From Obelidium mucronatum (taxonomy: Eukaryota; Chytridiomycota; Chytridiomycetes; Chytridiales; Chytriomycetaceae), in assembly GCA_025765595.1 (NCBI GenBank), contig JAIVFH010000029.1, positions 62,001-126,000 of the forward strand: a DNA stretch of 64,000 bases, read 5' to 3'. Shown one piece after another: positions 23,848 through 35,200 of this stretch. Below the pieces are notes generated by a model. The model was not told where the DNA came from and made no database searches. It worked only from the letters and a program-made list of their open reading frames with translations. A program made the position numbers and the translations under genes. Positions within the stretch are counted from its first letter, which is position 1; every line of letters begins with the position of its first letter.

Positions 23848-25305
23848 ATGTCATCAAAAATACTTCCAAGGATCCGCAAGCTGATTCTTTTAGCCCTGCT
23901 TGGAGCATGCTTTTATGCATTTGGGTATATTCATGGGTCTTTGACGCGGCTGCCTGCCGGCACTGATTATCAGAGCGATGCCAAACACCAATTTATTCAA
24001 CAAACACAAACGCCATCCATTCCACGCGACCACGCCTCTGGGAAACTAATTCCAATATTTAATGATCCTGACCGAATCGTTAGCCAAATTCGAGTTGTGA
24101 AAGATGACCTACTCGAGTATCATGTCTGTCGTTATGAGAATGTTTGTGTTTCACCAAATGAAACACTCCTATTCACAACTACCAGTGAAGCAGCGGCGGA
24201 GCTAGAGATGAAATATTCAAAATGCTATAAAAAGTCGCGCTCTTCATTGTCGGCTCTGGATCGAAAATTCTGTGACTGCTTCAGTGTCCAAGTGGGATAT
24301 CGCTTTTTCGCCCAGGATCCTCAGCGACCGCTCCCAGCTTTTGAAACAATACCAACATACTTGATTTATAATTGGCTGCCCCACCATCATCTTAGCCATT
24401 TTGCATTCAGCACTGTCCATTTCCACTCTGTTCTTCAACATCAGCAATTTTATTCCCTGCCAAAATTCAAACGCGTTATATTCCAGGATCTTCCACCTGA
24501 CGGTCTTACTGACTACGAAAAAGCCATGTGGGACATTATTCTAGCCGGCGGTAAACTTGAATCACTCCAAGAAATCCAGTTTCTCAGAAGAAATGCATCA
24601 ATGCAATGCTACAAATCTATTTATTCCAGCAAACAAAGCGAAGTGTATGCGCGCTCCAAAGCAGATATAGACGTGTTCAAAAAAAGCGCAGAAAAGGTGC
24701 TTGGTCTTGACATCACAAATCGCGAATGCCCTCCCTCTCGCACGCTTCTACTTGTGCGATCCAATGGAACTATCCAAGGGAATAGAATGCGAACTATGGT
24801 GAACCAATGGCATGTTATGAAGCTATTAGAAAAAAAGGGACTGACTCAAGTGGATGTGTTGGATATGAATGGGACAATGTCACTAAGAGACCAGGCACAT
24901 ATGATTTCGCGGTACGGCTTAATCATCAGCTCTCATAGTTCGCAATTGACAAATTTACTGTTTGCGCATAATAATGCGGCTGTGATGGAAGTTGGAATCA
25001 TTTATAAACCTGCGTTTCGGAATTTGGGATTGATGGCACGGACGTTTTACATCAATAGCGTCGGACATAAGCCGGAACGAGTGGGATATTGGTATCGCGG
25101 GTTTTATCCGCGGATATCGAGGGAGTGTAATTTTACGAGGATGGCTCAAGGAGATGTCAGTTCATGTCCAATGTCGACCAAAGAAATCGAAGCAATGAAA
25201 AATTCAGATTATCGAGTTCACTTGGAATATTTTGAGAAAGATCTTGATCTAGCCTTGAATTTTCTTGAGGGGAAGTGTTGGAGGTCTGCAGGATGGATCC
25301 TTTGA
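23848..25305 (+). CDS. GT61-type glycosyltransferase, type II membrane protein
   Basis: Single-exon gene, 485 aa. A short basic cytosolic tail (MSSKILPRIRKL) and one signal-anchor helix (ILLALLGACFYAFGYIHG) place the catalytic domain in the Golgi lumen. The C-terminal half has the GT61/DUF563 layout: SRTLLLVRSNGT...RMRTM, then a DQAHMISRYGLIISSHSSQL segment where family members carry a G-H/S-G acceptor motif, and NLLFAHNNAAVMEVG. The family includes EOGT, xylosyl- and arabinosyltransferases. The donor sugar cannot be read from the sequence. It lies directly upstream of a second glycosyltransferase on the same strand. Confidence 0.75.
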   Translation: MSSKILPRIRKLILLALLGACFYAFGYIHGSLTRLPAGTDYQSDAKHQFIQQTQTPSIPRDHASGKLIPIFNDPDRIVSQIRVVKDDLLEYHVCRYENVCVSPNETLLFTTTSEAAAELEMKYSKCYKKSRSSLSALDRKFCDCFSVQVGYRFFAQDPQRPLPAFETIPTYLIYNWLPHHHLSHFAFSTVHFHSVLQHQQFYSLPKFKRVIFQDLPPDGLTDYEKAMWDIILAGGKLESLQEIQFLRRNASMQCYKSIYSSKQSEVYARSKADIDVFKKSAEKVLGLDITNRECPPSRTLLLVRSNGTIQGNRMRTMVNQWHVMKLLEKKGLTQVDVLDMNGTMSLRDQAHMISRYGLIISSHSSQLTNLLFAHNNAAVMEVGIIYKPAFRNLGLMARTFYINSVGHKPERVGYWYRGFYPRISRECNFTRMAQGDVSSCPMSTKEIEAMKNSDYRVHLEYFEKDLDLALNFLEGKCWRSAGWIL

Positions 25306-25397
25306 TAGCAATAAAATCCATAAATAGCAACAACATCAAAGGTAGCTCCGCCAATGCTAGCTCCAACCCGCCATTTTTAATGCTTCTACGTGCATAG

Positions 25398-27351
25398 ATG
25401 TTTGTGTTCCGGAGGTTGTACTTTGCCATTGTGCTGATCGCTGGGGCACTATGTGTCCATATTTGGATGCAGACTCTGACAATCGAAAAAACCACCCATT
25501 CTTCTCTTGATTCTGATTGGATACAAAAGGAAGATGTTTCTGCCGCTGTGGACAGTGCGAGCAAAGAATATGTGGCCGAAACGTCGGTCCCATCTCATGA
25601 AATCGAACAGGCAACAAAGAATGCTCTGATATACCAGCGTTTGGTGTGTTTTTGCTTCATTTCTGACTATCTATAAGCTTGGTCGTTAATTGTCTCTGAT
25701 GTCAAATTGCAGCCCAAAGAGTTCCGTTTCATTCCGTCTATCGAAGAAAGACCTCTCAAACGACGGGCTGTGATGACTTTACTTACACACGGAAGAAGTA
25801 ACGAGGACGATATTGACTTTTACACAATGGGAACCATCTTCCATGCATTCACACATCTTCATCGAGAACAAACCAAAATCAAGTCAAACGACACTGAATT
25901 TGTCGCCATGATTACAAACAGCATACCTCCGCACTACCGTAAACTATTCCTCCAATTTGGGATGCGATTAATTGTTGTTCCTCCAATAATTGTTGATGGT
26001 CTCCCTGAATACACTCCACTTGTCAACCAGTTCGCTGGCAAAGGGAGCCGCTTGCAATTCCAACACACAAAACTGCAAATGTGGAGACTAGAAGACGTTT
26101 ATGATGCGATTCTATATCAGGACTCTGATTTGTTTTTCGTCAAAGAGTCTCCCGTTGCACCTCTATTTAATTACCTGGATCAAGCCGTTACAAAGGCACC
26201 CCAGAATGCCACGTCTTACATTGGTGCGGCTTTTGATTGCGGATTGGATATGCTCAATGGTGGAATGATGGTCTTCAAGCCAAGTGTGTTCCATTATGAA
26301 AAGTTGCTGAAACTTTCGAATGTGCCTCCTTATCAGGACTTTATGGAACAATCTCTTATCAGTTACTACTATAAAAAGTTCGGGACCTTGGAATATGTGG
26401 TATTTTCAAACAATTGTTGTTGGTTGTTTTAGTTGGAAAGACATTGAATTCCGTTTTTCGCCAGCCTGACAAGTACAACATCATGCCATATGGGCGTCTG
26501 GAATCTTTTCCTGCGAAAGATACGATCGGATTCCATCAAAAGTTCTGGAACGATTTCAGATCTCAAGAAGGATTTGAATGGTGGGGTTCAGCAATGCTGG
26601 AACTTCGCAAAATGATGCTCACGATGGTAACAGGTTTCTTCAACTTTAGACGAATTCTTAAATTTTCGTTTAATACTGAATCAGGGAGAGCCTGCCTCAA
26701 AGTACGTTGTTCCTGGAATTCCAAAGCGATACGATGAATGGTGTACCGTTCGAGACAGCAATTCCATGTTTGACAAGACGCTTCTACTTTCTGTTGGAGA
26801 CGAAAAAGGTCTGGGCAAGTCCGATTTGAAAAGCCGAGACGATTTCGCAGGCCCATATGTTTCAAGCAACCCACACAAACTTTCAACAACAAGTCAAGAA
26901 GTATAAACTGCTTGAAGCTCTTCAGTTTGCAGGCAACCAGCTGGAATCCACCTATGATTGGGTGTGGCTCCTCTTTCCTGGCGCCGACTTCACGAAGAAC
27001 GACAAACCGCTTGCTGCGCAATTAGGCCGTTTCAAATCTCTAACCAGTCCTTTGATTGTATTCAATGATTGTGGGAGCTTGAGAAGTGGGTCCCTGTTGA
27101 TTAGGAAGGCGGCTGCAAAATACCTCCTGCAATATGTGCAAGATGTCTTTGACCGAAATGTGAAGGGAAACACTGCATCTGCTCTAGAGCTTGCTGACGA
27201 CAGTGTATGGGCTGGGCTGGCGGAAGTTTTCAGCTATCCCAGTGTTGTGCCTGGATTCGATGTTTCATGGCGAGCAGAAAACAATACCGGCTATTATGAG
27301 TACAACAAACAGTGCACGTATTTTTACCCTATCGAAGCATTCAAGGTGTGA
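25398..27351 (+). CDS. two-domain glycosyltransferase (GT8-like plus C-terminal GT34-like domain), type II membrane
   Basis: A signal anchor (LYFAIVLIAGALCVHIWM) opens the protein. The first domain looks like GT8/glycogenin: VMTLLTHGRSNEDD, QHTKLQMWRLEDVYDAILYQ, the metal-binding DSD, and LNGGMMVFKPSVFHYEKLL. A second domain follows GEPASKYVVPGIPKRYDEWC: QAHMFQATHTNFQQQ, KYKLLEALQFA and DWVWLLFPGADF, reminiscent of GT34. Introns are 25644-25712, about 26397-26440, and 26627-26684. One extra A near 26835 breaks the frame between the domains. GT8 is likely; the second domain's family is tentative. Confidence 0.65.
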
Positions 27352-27428
27352 ATTCTAAATTAAAGTTCGTTTGCTTATTATTGTCAAGAATTTTGTCAAA
27401 AAAAAAAATAGAATAAACAAACAAACAA

Positions 27429-29503
27429 ATGGCCACTGGTCCAAACAAAGACGTCAAGAAAGCACCCCTTCCACCAACCACACCAGATTTTGCTCACTTA
27501 GAATATGGACTCCAACTTGCTCTGAACTCGTCCACTGCGCGAATTGTTTCGGCATTCGTAGTCTCCAATCCTCACTTGTCCGTCCAATTTGAGAAAAGAT
27601 GCAAGGTAATCATCTTAGGTGCTAGAAATAATTCTGTCAACGAAACGATCTGTACGGAACGCGTTTTTTAAAATTAAAATATAGGATATTCTGGTCCAGA
27701 ACAGTTGGATAGAGCCATCCCAACTGATAGGAGCCAACACCGAAGACGAAGTGATCCGCCGAGGATTTCAGTTTGCCGCACCATCACAGGGAATTAAGCT
27801 CTCCGTTGGAGTGCTTCATCGTAAGTAGAATCATCGGTTTGTACCCCAGTATGATCTAAAAACCAAGACAACTCTACAGCAAATACCCAAAGCCAGCAGC
27901 CTCACGAGTCATCTTCACAAATTAAAAAAATACTTTTATGTAAAGTTGGTATCGGTCGCGCTTATGTTGCCGATGAGATTAATGCAGAGAGACAAGTTAT
28001 TCCTGATGGGTACTGACAGCTTTTACGTTGTGGGACGTGACGGACAGCAAAAGCAAAGCGGCAAACCCGAATATTACCATGAATACGTCATTAAAAGCAC
28101 CGCTCAGGTAGAAGCGCCATAGGCTGGCATTCATTTTACACACTCAGCGAATTCACATCTTGTAGATTCTTCCGATGTATCTTGTTCATTACGAGTTTGA
28201 TCCCTGCAAAGAAACCAAGTCTCGCGAGGTAACCAATTCCGCTCAGTTCATAATGCTCCAACGGCTAATAAAAATCATCTCAACAGAAAGCAAAGTGTGA
28301 TAATTGCGAAGCAGAAGTTGCAACAGTTTACTGTTCAAGCGATGCCGCCAACTTATGCAACAAGTGCGACACCCAGCTCCATACTTCCAAGTTTGCCAGC
28401 CGCCACATTCGAACGGCTATCGGCAAGGGCGCAGACGTATTTGGACACTGTCGCCATCATTCTGACAAGAAAATTGAGTTCTTTTGCTCTCAGTGCCATA
28501 TTCCAGTCTGTGTTTATTGCAAGATGGTTGGAAATCACGCGAATGGAGAAGCCGCACGTCATCAACTCGTCAGTGTTTCCGAAGCATATCAAACGGTTCT
28601 GCAAGAAGCAAGAACGGTAAGTTTATTTTTCGGTGTTTTCACGTTTAATATTGGTTATTCTAGCTCGACCCAGTTCTTCAATCTCGACGTCAGGAGATTA
28701 TGAATCAAATCGGAGCAGTCAACCAACGCGCTAAAGCTGTAGAAAAAATGAGTGAGCAAATCGAGACTCAAATTGAAGAGACATATAAACGCGCCATGGC
28801 GGAACTGCACGCAATTACTCGAGAAAAGGTGAATTATAATAGAAAGTAAATCCAATCTAACGTTCTTTTGCTTTCCATCAGATGACTGTCTTGCAAGGCG
28901 ATGAGTTTGAACTTAAGCGCCAACTTGGCGAAATCGACCACTTGGAAGAATACTTGAAATACCAACAACAAGGAGACGCGACGCAATTCTTGTTCAGTTG
29001 GTCGCGTCACAGTGCTTACCGCTCCGAATTGCACGACTTCAAGTTTTTCAAAAATACGATCGATGTTGAGTTGGATGTTAAAGTTGTTGGTGCGATTAGT
29101 GTTTGTGTGGACGATGGAGGCAGAGGAGCCAGCGTTGTAAGCAATGGAAGCATTAACGGGGGCTCTGCCGCCACCAAGTTGCTTGGAAAGCAAATTGCTG
29201 GATCAGCAGCTATTGCCGGACCAATGATTGGGAGCGGCCCCATTAAGGCTGGAATGGTGGGTATGGGGATGCCCAGAAAAATCCAGGAACGCCGTATTCA
29301 GAGGCGTACTTCGGTGAGCAGAGTATTCCTCCCTATGTTCCTGAATTAAACAAAATTAAACAGGACTTTTTCGCCGAAAGCCTCGCCATGACACCAGCAA
29401 TGAATTGGGCCAATGATGGCGATGGTTTGTAACTTTCTTCAAGACATGGCAAAAACTAACTTTCAAATTAATTTCAGACGTGTCTGTATCTGAAAACTAC
29501 TGA
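27429..29503 (+). CDS. PARP-fold fragment fused to tandem B-box zinc fingers and a coiled coil
   Basis: Nine exons (27429-27605, 27685-27820, 27880-28107, 28166-28228, 28287-28616, 28664-28828, 28882-29313, 29364-29424, 29478-29503) give 538 aa after removing one base near 28012. Residues about 105-195 resemble the C-terminal half of a PARP catalytic domain: VGIGRAYVADEI, VIPDGYDSFYVVG, YYHEYVIKSTAQILPMYLVH. Then come two B-boxes (CDNCEAEVATVYCSSD...CNKCDTQLH and CRHHSDKKIEFFCSQC...VYCK), a coiled coil (KAVEKMSEQIETQIEETYKR) and a Gly-rich tail. The NAD-binding His/Tyr half is not obvious, so ADP-ribosylation activity is doubtful. Confidence 0.7.
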
Positions 29504-29556
29504 TTTACTTGAAAAAGATTGTGCTAGTTTGAGTTGCAAATCTAATAAACGCAATT

Positions 29557-30416
29557 TTACTTGTATTCTGCAAGTTCCCTTCGAAGGGAGTCATTTGTTC
29601 GCCTCAGCTCTTCAGCCTGCTGGCTCAGCCTTTTAATTTGATCATCAAGCATGCCTTTCTCAATCTTCCACTTCTCCACACTCTGAACCTCTGATGCTTT
29701 CAGCATTGACAAATATTCAATCGCCTTTTCCACAACCTTTCCCTTCTTTTGGCCTAAAGCTCCAGGGACAATCTCGGCTAGATCCTTTATTGGTTTCCAG
29801 ATCATTAGTCTTTAGCTCCAAGGTAACGTCCTGTGTACTAACCGATATACCATTGCTGATCGCTTCACGTCGTTTCTTTTCGATATCCTTGTGACTCTTC
29901 TTGTCAGTGAAACTATCCAATCTCTCACTATCTTTAGATCCATTAATTCCACTAGTTCCACCCTGTCGTGGGGATTCCGTGTTGTCAGCAGATTTATTGG
30001 TGAGGCTTTTTGTTGTGGTCAGCCGCTTTCGGGGATTCATCTCAGCCAACGGATCTATCGGATAAGGTGTAATATGCTGCGTTTGTGATTGAAGTTGGTG
30101 TGATCCGAAATGCGGCTGTCTATACTCGACGTGCTGTTGCTGTGAAAGATGTTAGTGGGGTTCATTTTTTGCTGCTCTTAAAAGCCTGGCTCACTTGTTC
30201 GTAAAAAAAGGATTCGAGTAGTTGATCGTCGTGCTGCTGTGGGGGGACTTGGTTGTGTATAGTGTGGGAATCGTAGGGATGGTGCGTAAGTTGCTGCTGT
30301 GGCTGCGGCTGTTCATAGCCGTATGGAATAGATTCGTATTGATGATGGTGTGAAGGAAGCGGGTGTGGGGTGAAGTCGGCGTGTGGGAATTCAACTGGAT
30401 GCCCATGATTGTTCAT
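29557..30416 (-). CDS. bHLH-leucine-zipper transcription factor (Cbf1/USF-like)
   Basis: Exons 30195-30416, 29843-30139 and 29557-29784 give 248 aa. A His/Gln-rich N terminus is followed by the basic region and helix 1 (SHKDIEKKRREAISNGISDL), a loop, helix 2 (KKGKVVEKAIEYLSMLKASE) and a long amphipathic zipper (IKRLSQQAEELRRTNDSLRR). The basic region carries the His-Glu-Arg-type contact pattern (H, E, R at H-x-x-x-E-x-x-R-R), which favours E-box CACGTG recognition. The middle intron uses GTTAGT; it is the only join that keeps the HLH in frame. Targets are unknown. Confidence 0.8.
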
Positions 30417-30443
30417 GTCTTATTTGACTGTGTTATTTATTGA

Positions 30444-31421
30444 TTAAAATGAATTATTTAAAACGCTATCCACCTCATTAAATTCCTTTTCTTTAATCCA
30501 TGAAATTATAGCAGAAGGCACAGGACGCGACAGTCTGTTGTTTGACAGCTTCAGGTCAACTAAATCTGAGAGCTGACACAGCGATTCAGGAATTGACGAC
30601 AGCCGATTATTGGAAAGAATAAGGCTGCATAGTTTTTGTAGAGACCCAAGCTCATCTGGAATAGAACCGTCGAGTTGATTGTGATTGAGGTTCAAGACCA
30701 GCAGGTTTGCGAGGTTTCCTAACTCCTTTGGGATGGGCCCATGAAGATGATTGTTGTGGAGAAACAACGCTTGGAGTTTATCAAGACGCCCAAGTGACGC
30801 TGGAATATGGTATCTCAGCTGATTTGCCCCCAGATCCAGGCACTCCAACATTCGAAGGTCGCCAATCTCTTCTGGAATCCTGCCGTCAAGGCTGTTGTTG
30901 CTAAGGTCAAGAGTTTCCAGGTTGGAAAGTTCTTTGATATCTCTTGGAATATTGCCAATTAGAGCGACTTGTCGTAACCTCAACACTCTGAGATTTTCGA
31001 GGCCTCCTATACAAGTTGGTATAGAACTTTTCGGCAAAGAGATAGTGCACAGACTGATTTCTTTGAGTTTCTTCTTGAGGAGTTTGGTGTAAGCCATTCG
31101 ATAGGCAGGATGTCCACGAAAGAGAATGTACTCCAATGGATTTAAAGCTCCCTCAAATTCCTCGATATTCTCGCTCCTACGCAGTTCTGTTCGGTCCATG
31201 TCTAGGCAACCGCACTTTTTCAGACTGGACATTCCAAATGAGATGGAGGTCAACACATCATCAAACGCTCTTGCAAGTAGCCTGAATTTCACAACTTTCA
31301 TGGGATGAATCCAAAGAAATATTTGAGCCATGACTTCTGGCGGAACATCGGTGATGTGGGTCAATTCGTTCATCCAAATTGGACGGTTGGCTGATCTCAT
31401 CATCTTTTTTTCGAGGAGCAA
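30444..31421 (-). CDS. F-box-like protein with plant-type leucine-rich repeats, copy 1
   Basis: Single-exon gene, 325 aa. Residues about 18-60 look like a degenerate F-box (VPPEVMAQIFLWIHPMKVVK). From about residue 150 there are about seven 24-residue repeats of the plant-specific type LxxLxxLxLxxNxLxGxIPxxLG, for example LEVLDLSNNSLDGRIPEEIG-like units at LETLDLSNNSLDGRIPEE and LLVLNLNHNQLDGSIPDE. No signal peptide or membrane helix is visible, so it is probably cytosolic. The first ATG is at 31421; a later one at 31403 is possible. Related copies lie at 42756, 55210 and 58973. Function unknown; substrate-adaptor use in ubiquitination is inference. Confidence 0.72.
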   Translation of the reverse strand: MLLEKKMMRSANRPIWMNELTHITDVPPEVMAQIFLWIHPMKVVKFRLLARAFDDVLTSISFGMSSLKKCGCLDMDRTELRRSENIEEFEGALNPLEYILFRGHPAYRMAYTKLLKKKLKEISLCTISLPKSSIPTCIGGLENLRVLRLRQVALIGNIPRDIKELSNLETLDLSNNSLDGRIPEEIGDLRMLECLDLGANQLRYHIPASLGRLDKLQALFLHNNHLHGPIPKELGNLANLLVLNLNHNQLDGSIPDELGSLQKLCSLILSNNRLSSIPESLCQLSDLVDLKLSNNRLSRPVPSAIISWIKEKEFNEVDSVLNNSF

Positions 31422-31510
31422 GGGAACGTACCCATTCCAGCGAATTCAGTCAACACTTAATCATAAATAGGAATGCCAGTAGTCGTATTTATTGAATATC
31501 ATATCATCCA

Positions 31511-32204
31511 TTAATCGAGAATCTCCTGAATCTGTGGGGAGACGACAGCCAAGCCCGATTAGTATACATCGAATCACGCACCAATACGAATACATCCCGT
31601 ACCTTTTCTTCTTGGGCCGGCTTAGCACCCGCTGGCCCTTCCTGAGCCATCATCTGCATTACCAGGTCGAGTACTGGTGGGGGAACCGTTTCCTGGAACG
31701 CCATCAGAAGCTTCAAAGGATCAGGGTACACTCTCAATGCCCGGAAGAGACAGGTGGCAGCCGCCTTGTAGTGGTTTGGCCCTACAGCAAACACAACACA
31801 ACACATCAGCGCGCCTCCCCAACAACACCGCCGGAGTAGTTACCCTGGTTCAGAAACTGCTCGCCCAGCTGCAGCTGGCGGGTCAGATACGCCTGCTTCT
31901 CCTCCTCGGTCGTTGGCTCCTTGTCGTCGTCCATTCCAAGCGCAGCCATCGCCGCCTTCACTGCAGCGTCCGCCTGGCTGTCGGAGCGCAAACGGTCCTG
32001 CTCCTTAAGCTTCTGCGCCGCAAGGCGGTCCTCCCCTGCGATTGCGCTTCATCAGGAACACGATGTGCGTCAACTCAACACCAAAGAGCACTCACTCAGT
32101 TGGCGGCGGAATGCTGGGTCTCGCTGTCTTCGCTGATCAAAGTACACAAGATATCCGGCGAATGCGACTCCAACCCCAAGCAAGATCTGCTGTGTTGAAA
32201 CCAT
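31511..32204 (-). CDS. TOM20: mitochondrial import receptor subunit Tom20
   Basis: Outer-membrane receptor that binds mitochondrial presequences. Four exons (32096-32204, 31844-32035, 31603-31781, 31511-31531) close to 166 aa. The N-terminal anchor QQILLGVGVAFAGYLVYFD is followed by a charged linker (RRQRDPAFRRQL, KLKEQDRLRSD) and the single TPR-like presequence-binding domain: LQLGEQFLNQGPNHYKAA, CLFRALRVYPDPLKLLMAF. The last exon encodes only IQEILD. Length and topology match fungal and animal Tom20. Confidence 0.93.
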
Positions 32205-32255
32205 TCTTTTTTTTTTTTATTTCTTGGGAAAAAAGGCAAACAACAGTCAGTCCCT

Positions 32256-35200
32256 TTACGGATACGACGCGCATACTTTGCTTTCCAGGTAAAATTCAAA
32301 CAGCTGAGCATCCCAAATCTTGCGTTCAGATGATGCTTGAAACTGCTTGACCAAGTCTTCGCGCTCAACGGGTTCAATCTATCACCAAAGATGCAGTTAG
32401 AAAGGAATTCAGTTAATTGACATTCATTGACTTACAGGTTTGCCATTAGATCCAATTTCCTCTATTTGCTTCACCAGTTCCTTGATTCCAAATCCATCAT
32501 GTTTAAGCATATCTGTTCTACACTCCTTAATGAAGGACGGGAATCTGTCATGGAAAATTGGATATGCCCAAGTTTCTGACAAAAAGCTGCAATGATACGC
32601 TTGTTAGTTGCTCCGCCTATTTTTGCCAAAGCGGTTTTTTGATTACCTGACAAAGTCTGGAATCACTCCTTCATCAAATCTAGCCACCAATCGATTCAAA
32701 TATCTTTCATTCAAGCCGTAAAGACTCAAATAGTTTTCGACTGGAATGGGCCTTGTCCCCAAGTAGGTTAAGGATCTAATGAAACCGTGAGGATCGACAC
32801 GGATTCGGAAATATCCATATTCTGGAGTATCAATCACAAGATCTCGTCCCTATTATTATGTAACTTTCTTCTCAAAATCGCGTGGAGGCAAAGTCGTTCA
32901 AATGATTTACTCACGTAATTTGGTTGCCTTTGCATAAACTCCAAAGTATGTCCAGGAAGACGAGGCTCATCAAAGTGGAAATAATTCAAACTCCCGGGAA
33001 GGACCGCAAATATCTTTTTGGATTCAATGAATTTAAGCAAAGTGGTATCGTCGTTCAAGTCTTTGGGAATTGTGATGGGATCAAAGAATGGCATCACCGT
33101 TTCCGCCAACTTCCGAAGAGCTGTTAAAAAAATACGCACTATAGCTCATTTAAATAACTGCTTACCTTAAATCCGACTTCTCTCGAATCAAAGTATGTAT
33201 GAGTCCATTTTGTTTGATACTTGCTGCTGTATTTTGTGAGACTACCGGCAGCGTAAATATATGTATCTTGCGTGCGAAAATACTTGTCAATAACAAGTCT
33301 GGCATCAAATACAAGGCAACTGTCATTAATGCTGGTGAATGTGTCTGGGTCGACCGATTTTACGTCTGCGTACAAGAAACATTCTAGTTCTGGGATCTTG
33401 TATTCTAATTTGTCTGATTTGCGCTGTTTTTTTTTTTGTGGTTGAATTTGTGTCTTCACTTCACAAATATCAATTACCTCCAGAGTAACTGACGTCAATG
33501 ATGACGATGGAGAACTTTCCCACTGCGATACTCGATAATCAAACAATAATTTCACTCCAGCACCTTGAACTTGTCCAATAATCTGTATTTTATCTTGTAA
33601 ATATACTTTTTATGGTGAGGCATAGTTCCAAATGATTACCTTGGCTTCGACGACAGAGTTATCAAAGCAGCTGCTTGGTTTATTTTGTGGAGGTATTACC
33701 AGCACAATCCATGAGGGATTGATTCCCTTTTTGATTAATTCTAGTTGCCACCAATACTTAGAAATTCGAATGGAATTGCTCAAAAAACCTACCTTGAACT
33801 GTGACGAATACTTGCAAGTCTCGACCGTAGCTGTTTCATTTGAATCCATTTTAATTTTTATCCCTATTAAGTATAATGTAAACCTACACGACTATTCTGC
33901 CAGTCTGTCCCTCCTCTCTTCCCATCAACTTCATGCATGCTTTCATATAACTTTCATGGCATCTTGGAGTAAGATTGTAAACACCGCTTAGAGATTCAAA
34001 GTCTTCGTTAATGTTTGATGCAAAAAACTGAACGCCTGGTGTCAAAAAGAGGAAATCATATCTGAAATAATACAAATATTTAGGCTACAAATTGAACAGA
34101 GACATTAAAAGTTCCACAAACGTAATGAATGCCTCGTTATCTAAACGCACTCTCTTCAGCACTCGATCGAATTCCGTCGTGGAAGATCGTATAATTCGAA
34201 TATAGTGATCCAAGCCGAGCTGCTTCAATCTAGGGTGTTTTTTTATTTAAAAATTAATTGCTTATACATTTATGAAAAAGAAACTACTTACTCAATCTGA
34301 CTGTAGCACTTGTTATCTACAAACGATTCTCCACTGTGCTTGGACGGCACACCCGCTGTTGAAATCAGAGTGATATTCGAAAAGTACAGATGTGGGGTCT
34401 AATTTGTGTTTGTGTGCGGATGCGTGTTTTAATCGTTTTTTTTTTTGGAAGGATGTCAGCAACTCACGTAAACCAGCTTTTCCAGAAATGCAATTCCAGT
34501 ATCTGAGCCTCCAACAACAACGATTTTTGTATTGATTGTAAGCTGAATTGGTATTATTTTTTTTGGTAACTTCTTTAGGTAATGAAAGAGGGGTTACGGG
34601 TTTCATCACCTTTGGTTCATACAGCAAGGAACTAGTCATCAACTGCAAGTTATATGGAAGATCTTCGCTCACACTAACGCCATCTCTTAGACCTTCTACG
34701 TAAGTGATTCTGTGGACAAGAGGTGAGTTTGACGGACAAAAAAAAGCCACAAAAATTCCAATGTGAATCTCAACTGTTTGCGTCTCTTGACAGGGACAAG
34801 TTCCTTCCCCAGCAACATTCGTGTTGATACATCCAATTTACTGTCTTCATCGATAGGATACAAGATACAACTGATCCCAGCCATTCTCATAATTTCCTAT
34901 TGACAAAAAAAAGGTTAAATATAAAATACATTCGGGGTCATTTCTTTTTGTTTGTTTTTCTCTCATACCTCAATGAACCATTTTGCTTGATGCGCAAAAA
35001 GTGGATTCAGAATCATGTGTCTCAGTAAAACATGTTCCTTATCCAAAGGTGTGATTTTCAAGTTTACAAACTCTTCAATATCAAATTGGTCGCTCATTGT
35101 AGATGCAAATGTGAGTTTTTCAAGAATTCCGATTCCAATGGTTTGACCATTTGCTTCCGCAATAAATGATTTGTACTCTGGTGAGGGGTTTCAGTTTGTA

